The translations under genes were made by a program, and so were the position numbers. A stretch of DNA of 64,000 nucleotides, from contig CM057824.1 in NCBI GenBank assembly GCA_030068075.1, forward strand, positions 125,354,414 through 125,418,413, in the 5' to 3' direction. Origin of the DNA: Paguma larvata. Lineage: Eukaryota > Chordata > Mammalia > Carnivora > Viverridae. Below, one piece after another: positions 57,744 to 64,000 of the stretch. Position 1 is the first letter of the stretch; each line of letters begins with the position of its first letter. Below the pieces are notes generated by a model. That model was not told the DNA's origin. It was given only the letters and a program-made list of their open reading frames with translations, and did no database searches.

Positions 57744-60020
57744 TAGATGGAAATACTATAAACCAAGGCCAAAAAAATTCACTTTTCAAATTTCAGCCTT
57801 TGTGTTTGTTCATATTATGGAGCAAACTAATGTTTTAACTTGGAAATATCTCAAAAAGTTTGTGAAGAAATAACTTATTTCACAGTAGATACTATTTACG
57901 TTCATACACAATGTATTCATCATTGTGATCTTAAAATGGACTCATAAGCATTTTTTTAAATTTCTGTTTTAATTCCTAACATGGTAAAGATTGATATTTA
58001 TAACTCACATGAGCTAAAGCTCTTTGGGATCTTCAATGAATCTCAAGAGTATAAGGGTGGAATGGGTTTGGGAAACTGAACATAAGTAAATAAATAAAGC
58101 CTGAAAACTGCTACTTAAGAAAAAAACACTCTTTTGCTATAAAGTACACACAGTTGCATTTCTCTATTATCTTCGCTCCCAGGGTAGTTTCAATCACTCA
58201 TATTAATTAAACTGTTCAACAAATAATCACAGAGAAAACTGGGGTGGGAGGTCGCTCATTATTAACCGTCTGTCATATGCACGCATTTAGCAGATGAGTA
58301 AAGCACATGGACACACATCACATAACTTCCTAATGTCACACAAATATTTTGGATACTTTCTCAAAGTGGCAAAAAGAAACACATGCATTAACGCACCAGT
58401 GGCTTCTCAATAGCACACACAAATGAGAATACAGTATATGAACTTAAATATGGTTAGTAACCAGTAACTATATTACTTGGAAATTTTCTAGGCCTCCAAT
58501 GATTGTCCGTCGATTTAATATCAATTCAAGATTTACATTAACTACAGATCTTGGAAATTTTCTTCAAGCTGACGTAATTACCCTCAAAATTAACTTTTGT
58601 CAGAAACATGACTTTAGGTGAATACAAATTTACTTTTTTCATAATATTAAACCTTGTATAATAGTAATGCTGTTTGATTTGTTCCGTAAACCTGTATAAG
58701 CATAGAAAACACAAACCTAAAAGATGAACATGCTTATATTTTACTTAACATTGATAAATCAGAGAAGACATAGCTCTTTTTATTAAGCCAAAAATATTGA
58801 TGTAGTCTTATTTAAAAAAGGTTAACCTTTATTATGTAAACTGAAATTCTTAAAACATTTCTAAGATAGTTTCTGTAAGAATTTTTTTTTAGTTTCTATA
58901 AGAATTCTTAAAGTCAAGTACATTTAAAGTATTAGAAGTTTAAAATTCATTATTTTTCTAAAATTCTAGTCGTGCTCAATTTTTGGGCTGATAATTTAAT
59001 CAGAGCAAAGCTCCTTTGAGAGCCTTTATAATCTAATTTATTAAATATCCTCTAGGAAGATATTTTACACTAACACAAGAAGTAAAAACCTTTCTGAATC
59101 AAAGAAATATAGACATACAGACTCTTAAAAGAATTAGTTTCAGATTTAAAACTTTAGCTACAAGTCAACTATAAAGAGAGAAACAAAACCTTAATAGTCC
59201 AGATATTAAAGAGTTATACTTCTGCTCAGTGCACAAAATTCTTCAGTAATTTATGCTGAAAAATAGACAAATCAACAAACAAAACGATTAACAAACCAGA
59301 TTCTCTCATCTCTCACTCATCTACAGAGATCAAAAATAGACCATAAAACCAAATTTCCAGTAACTGCTGCCACCGATGGTACATACCGCACGTCGGCCAT
59401 GTACAAACCAGAAACAAAAACAAAACATGAAATCACTGGAAAGGAAAAACAGTTCAGAAAAAGAAAATGAATTATAGTCCTATTGCCAGTGGGGATTCAA
59501 CCACTGGTAGTCGAGCAAGAGGTTTTGGGTGAAGGCTACTGATGAGGAGCCCTTCTCCAGCAAAAGCCCATTACCAGACTATAGCTGGTAGGTCCACTGG
59601 ACTTCTTGATTCTGTTAAAGGGTGATTTTAAAAAGAGGACATATTCACGACTCCCATACAAATATAAAATGAATACATCAAAGATTTTATTTAATTCATC
59701 AATTAATGAGGCAATCCATAGGATACTATAACTGGATCAAAAGATTAATCAAAGAACCACACATACAAAGGCAGTAGTACTGAAATACATTTGTAAATAG
59801 ATACAAAACTGGCTTATTCTGTGGGTGGGATGGATATCACGCACCAGACAGATCAATCTTATTTTCACCAGGCAAAATTCATTTGTATGTCTATGGACAA
59901 GAATCACTTGCATCGCTATTAGTTGCCTACAGCCGAAAGTGTTTAAAGTAGCTCAAAGATAAACAAAAGGCATAGAGAATCCATGGAATCATAGAATAAA
60001 GCAACCAGGAGGATGTGCTT
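57744..60020. other. No gene seen; 2.3 kb of unique DNA
   Basis: No repeat recognised. It holds a CRE-like gctgacgtaattac at about 58569 and scattered CpGs (gtccgtcgattt at 58507, ccgcacgtcggcc near 59387). No splice-flanked coding block was seen. A reasonable place to look for conserved non-coding sequence. Confidence 0.4.
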
Positions 60021-60044
60021 AAACAATCTTTTTAGCCCGTTTTA

Positions 60045-60253
60045 GGCGCCTGGGTGGCTCAGTCGGTTGAGTGTCTGACTTCAGCTCAGGTCATGATCTC
60101 ACGGTCTGTGGGTTCGAGCCCCGTGTCGGGCTCTGTGCTGACAGCTCAGAGCCTGGAGCCTGCTTCACATTCTGTGTCTCCCTCTCTCTCTGCCCCTCCC
60201 CCACTCATGCTCTGTCTTTCTCTGTCTCAAAAATAAATAAACATTAAAAAAAA
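60045..60253 (+). mobile_element. Young carnivore tRNA-SINE (felid type)
   Basis: Near-consensus sense copy: ggcgcctgggtggctcagtc, gggttcgagccccgtgtcgg, gctctgtgctgacagctcag, short CT run, aataaataaacattaaaaaa tail. Long imperfect TSD: aatctttttagcccgtttta (60025-60044) versus aatctttttccccatttta (60254-60272). The leading GG of the usual head is absent. Confidence 0.97.
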
Positions 60254-60272
60254 AATCTTTTTCCCCATTTTA

Positions 60273-60716
60273 AAGTCTTATAATTTCTTCCTATATCTGT
60301 CAGAAAAGTTTTAAAACTATCATTCATTTCTAACTTTATTGTATTTAAGGAGCCAAAGTAATCTAGAAACTACAAAAAATAATTTACAAAGGATTGATCT
60401 GAATGATAAGAAATTATGGGGTTTCTGAGAATCAAATTAAAACTCAAGTGAGTGATAAAGTCTCCTTTTTGTAAGTGAAATCCATTGCCTGTTCCTCCTA
60501 AACTGTATTGTTTCCATTCAATTGTAGGAAGATCTAGTTAAAGTTATATTAACTAAAGAAATCTAAAAACTAGTAGATCATCTAACTAATCTAAAACAAA
60601 AATACTAATTTTAATGAAACTTATTTGTTTACAATATTATGATAGAAATGCTAGTTGCTTGAACAACACGCACATTTCATTGTTGACAATATAAGTTTTA
60701 TTTCTTGAACATAGAA
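60273..60716. other. No gene seen; unique DNA
   Basis: Nothing recognised. Confidence 0.4.
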
Positions 60717-61040
60717 AGTTCTTATGCACTGGGCAGCTTTCTGGCTGTCTCTCTTCAAGTGATGACTCATGGATCTGAGTTCCTTCCATTATGTGGTTTT
60801 GCCATTTTGGAGTCTTTCACTTCCAGACAGACAGAGCAAACAAATGAAGGATCTAGCAGCAGATTTTAGGCACTAAGTTTGGAGTTGACTTTAAATACTT
60901 ATATGCACATCATCTTTGTCTAAACCAGGCGTGTGGCCCCAACCCAACTGCAAAGAATGCTGAGCAATGCGTTCATGATGTGTGTATAGAAAAAGGAACA
61001 GATTTCTGAGTAGCTAGCCAGTCACTTCCATATCATGATG
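60717..61040 (+). mobile_element. Old interspersed repeat (same family as 4149-4362?)
   Basis: The phrases gtgatgactcatggatctga, gttccttccattatgtggtt, ttgccattttggagtctttc, then atgcacatcatctttgtcta and ctgagtagctagccagtcac match in order a widespread mammalian repeat whose ends resemble those at 4149. The family name is not certain. Confidence 0.5.
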
Positions 61041-62263
61041 ACTGATTTAATTAATTTTTAGTCAAAAAGTTTCATGTGAACCATGAAAACTGATTTCTCT
61101 TTTTTGAGTTCTTTTAATTTCTTATCTCTCTCAATTTATAGTCAATGGAAAATTGCCCAACTCCTTGACTCCTTGTCACTCTAAAGACCCAATCTGGAAG
61201 ACTATTAACAGAGCAAAAGCTATATCACATTCAGAGAGGACAATCACATGGAAATAAGTGAGCAATGGAGCCAATAGGGGTATCAACATGTTTTTCAATG
61301 TTTCATGCATCATCAGCTGTTTATTCCAATATTTTGTATGTCATCAGCACTTTGTCTGACAGCTCCATTTGTTCACTTTTCATATTCCTTTTGAGTAAAC
61401 AGCATATATAATAGTTCCGTTTTAGAACAGCACATTAATCTTCCCTTGTTAAGAGATGACTTGTCCTCACACTTATCATCACACCTCTCTTGTGATATGA
61501 CATCATCTCCTCATTTGCTGAGATAAATGCCAAACAACAAAAAGTCACGCAGGCATTTGCGTTTCTACATTTGTCTGTTTGATTTGCAGCACAACTTAGA
61601 ACTATAGGGAAGGGGGGAAACTAGTCATTGATGAAACTATTTTTTTTTAATTGGCACATTTTATTTTCTGCACTGAGTCTGTACTCTGTATTGAGAGACT
61701 CTAACAGATCTAAGCCAACTGGGTGGATTGCCCAGTAGGTTAAATCATGCCATGCCAGAAAAGCAAAGCGTACACCCATGTACAGCACAGCGGAGTGGCA
61801 GCGAGTCTTCCTTGCCCTTCAGCATCCACGGGGAGCCTGTGTTCTGGAGCACTGAGTAATAACAGCCACAAGCCAATTGCTGTCTTTAAAGCAATTCTGG
61901 AAGTGTTCCTTATAGAAAACGAGCCACGCAAGTTGTGATTCATTTATAAATAACTCAAATAAAAATACAAGTAAAGTCTCATCTAGAAGGTAATGCAGAC
62001 AGACTACAAAATAGCGGTGTTTGTATGCTGAGAAACAGCATTCAGTAGCCATGTTTCACCGCAACTTAAGTACTATCATTACATTCCTAATCGAATTTTC
62101 TTTGGGCCTTTAATTTACTATAAAACTCTGAAAAAATTCACCTCAATACTAGCTCTCATCCTTTCTGTTTGTGATTTCACCTAGGAATTTGACTACTGGA
62201 AAATACAGAGGAAGGTTTCTGAGCTTGGGATTATAACTCCTCGCTATGAAAGACATATTAAAA
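61041..62263. other. No gene seen; unique DNA
   Basis: No repeat named. The segment 61730-62060 is somewhat more GC-rich and repeat-free and gives chance frames of 63-77 codons on both strands. Confidence 0.4.
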
Positions 62264-62283
62264 CTGAAAAACACAGTTAACTA

Positions 62284-62491
62284 TTTTTTAATGTTTTTTT
62301 TAAAATTTATTCTTGAGAGAGACAGACCATGGGCGTGGAAGGGGAGGAGCAAGAGAGGGACAGAATTAGAAGCAGGTTCTAGGCTCTGAGCTGTCAGCAC
62401 AGAGCCCGACGCGGGGCTCAAACTCACAAACTGTGAGATCATGACCTGAGCCGAAGTCGGATGCTTAACCAACTGAGCCACCCAGGCACTC
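62284..62491 (-). mobile_element. Carnivore tRNA-SINE with 20-bp TSD
   Basis: Antisense, full-length (ctgtcagcacagagcccgac, ccaactgagccacccaggca). The longest TSD here: ctgaaaaacacagttaacta at 62264-62283 against the copy at 62492-62511, one mismatch. Confidence 0.97.
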
Positions 62492-62639
62492 CTGAAAATC
62501 ACAGTTAACTAAATGAGATGAACTGCTTTTCATACAAGATGGCAATATAATAATAACTTATAATTTGAAATAAAAATCATATAGTGTATTTACTTATTAC
62601 CTTTCATCCATAATAAATTAGGGAGTATAAAGACTTAGA

Positions 62640-63095
62640 AGAATAGAAAATTAGAAAAAACAACCTAAATAGTCACAAAAAAAGGAATGAATAAATTGTA
62701 TTGTGTTAAAATAATACAATACTATATAACAGAAAAAGAATAAAATACAACTACACCTCTCAATGTGGAGGATTTTCATGAACATAAATATTAAGGGAAA
62801 AAGGCAAGTTAACAAAGAACACATTGGTATGAGATTAGTTACATAAGCTCTTAAAACACACAAGGGAATATTATTATACATTGCCTCGGGGCATATGTAG
62901 TTGATGTGTTGGAAGTGCACTGTAAGGTAAACACCTGTGGCTTCTTGAAGAGGCAAAAAAGAAGTGGGATATGATCGAAGAAAAAAACACAGAGGATTCC
63001 AAATATACAGATAATATTTCACTTGTTAAGCCGTGTGGTGGCTACATGCATTTGCCTTATTTTTCTTTATACTTTTTCTGTGAATGTGATCCATG
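62640..63095 (+). mobile_element. L1M 3' end, sense
   Basis: The order aaaaaacaacctaaatagtc, acaatactatataacagaaa, agaataaaatacaactacac and ggggcatatgtagttgatgt fits an L1M 3' UTR in sense. The 123-codon minus-strand frame here is antisense to L1 and not a gene. Confidence 0.6.
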
Positions 63096-63104
63096 TCCAT
63101 AAAA

Positions 63105-63240
63105 TCAGAATGTTTATCCTCCCACTCAGATGTCACCTCCATGAGGTAGGATCATCTGTTGTATTCAGTCCTGAATCCCCAGGCCCTGGCATATCACAGG
63201 TAATCTCTGTACAGAATGACTTTGATAGAAGGAAGACTGG
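63105..63240 (+). mobile_element. L2 3'-end fragment
   Basis: The stretch gatgtcacctccatgaggta then gaatccccaggccctggcat corresponds to the L2 end (ctccatgagggcaggg ... tatccccagtgcctggcac). Confidence 0.5.
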
Positions 63241-63429
63241 CATTCTCTACACCCAGGATACTAGACATAGAGAGCACATAGATATACTGACAGGTTGGTA
63301 ATATACTTTACACAGTGGTTGTCAACTTCATAAAACTATTTTCTTCAGAGGAAACATACTATAAATACTCGGAGTTTAACATTTGTAGCTGATAAGTCAA
63401 CAGTGGATTAGAAAGAGAACTTTATTTTA

Positions 63430-64000
63430 TTTTATTAAGAACAGAATAGAGACCCTAGAAATAAACCCACATTTATATGATTAATTAACCTATGACAAAT
63501 GAGGCAAGAATATACAATAAAAGACAGGAAAGGAAAAGACAGTCTTTTTAATCAATGGGGCTGAGAAAACTGGACAGTTCTATGTAGAATAATGAAATTG
63601 GAATATTTTCTTACACCATACACAAAAATAAACTCAAAGTGGATTAAAGACTTAAACATGAGATCCCAAACCATAAAAATCCTAAAAGAGAACATAGGCA
63701 GTAATTTCTCTGACATCAGCCATAGCAACTGTTTCTAGATATGTCTTCCAAGACAAAGGAAACAATGATAAAAATAAACTATTGGGACTACACAAAAAAT
63801 TAAAAATCTTTTGCACTGCAAAAGAAACCATCAAAAAAACAAAAGGACCACCTACTAAGGATATCTGCTTGGCTCAGCTGGTAGAGATGGGACTCTTGAT
63901 CTCAGGGCCATGAGTTTGAACTTAATTGGGCAAGGAGCCTACTTTAAAAAAAAAGACAGCCTACTGAATGGGAAAAGATATTTTCAAATGATACACCTGA
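63430..64000 (+). mobile_element. L1 ORF2 C-terminal region, sense, runs off the window
   Basis: It reads acagaatagagaccctagaa, aatcaatggggctgagaaaa, cttacaccatacacaaaaat, aaactattgggactacacaa, then tgaatgggaaaagatatttt at 63965, the end of L1 ORF2 in sense. It has frameshifts and stops, so it is inactive, but it is younger than the L1M copies. A SINE interrupts it at 63857. Confidence 0.85.
63857..63959 (+). mobile_element. Short, older carnivore tRNA-SINE nested in L1
   Basis: A compact copy of about 100 bp: ggatatctgcttggctcagc, gatctcagggccatgagttt, then aaggagcctactttaaaaaa. It lacks the felid-type ctgacagctcagagcc block and CT tract, so it belongs to a different, shorter carnivore SINE subfamily. 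Short flanking repeat cctact at 63851-63856 and 63960-63965. Confidence 0.75.

Noticed and set aside
62651..63022. 123-codon minus-strand frame
   Set aside because: Lies antisense in an L1 3' region; no recognised domain.
1..64000. tRNA genes suggested by tRNA-like heads (A and B box) in many SINEs
   Set aside because: They lack an intact cloverleaf and are the 5' parts of SINEs with CT tracts and A tails.

Overview
This window is nuclear DNA from a carnivoran mammal, almost certainly a feliform and most likely a felid. The clearest sign is at least 25 copies of the tRNA-derived carnivore SINE in its cat-type form: a head reading close to GGGGCGCCTGGGTGGCTCAG, a middle with the tgctgacagctcagagcc block, a CT-rich stretch and an (AAAT)/A tail. 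Caniform SINEs differ in the middle block. The background is AT-rich, CpG-poor and full of decayed mammal-wide repeats (L2, MIR, L1M, MER5A, MLT1).

I find no convincing protein-coding gene, exon, tRNA or rRNA gene. Open frames are all short (the longest is 164 codons). Many fall in SINEs, L1 or microsatellites, and the rest look like chance. The window reads as intergenic or deep-intronic DNA.

Layout. 0-1.7 kb: an old antisense L1 split by a SINE, then MIR. 1.7-13 kb: L2 and MIR fossils, one L2 split by an LTR-like repeat, and a GGAA microsatellite. 13.1-14.1 kb: an AT-rich array with an internal duplication, then two SINEs stacked in one target site. 14-22 kb: L2/MIR remnants around a CpG-retaining unique stretch (18.1-19.0 kb). 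22-28.5 kb: SINEs, L2, a possible LTR, and a chimeric SINE carrying a 51-bp copy of sequence found 1.35 kb downstream. 28.5-35.8 kb: an L2, MER5A and a 63-bp L1 stub, then mostly unique AT-rich DNA. 35.8-43.1 kb: three L1M bodies holding seven SINEs, six of them in one 3.4-kb same-strand run. 44.2-45.1 kb: a solitary class II (ERVK/IAP-like) LTR with a near-perfect 6-bp target duplication. 45-51 kb: mostly unique. 51.2-53.3 kb: antisense L1M. 53.6-56.6 kb: an MLT1-type LTR, a hAT-like DNA transposon and a second solitary-LTR candidate. 57-62.5 kb: unique DNA with four SINEs. 62.6-64 kb: two sense L1 fragments.

There is no gene network to describe. What the window does show well is insertion chronology: nested elements, target-site duplications (TSDs), SINE-seeded microsatellites and small local duplications. 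I found no previously undescribed biological system. Family names come from recalled consensus sequences and element ends are approximate unless a TSD is quoted.
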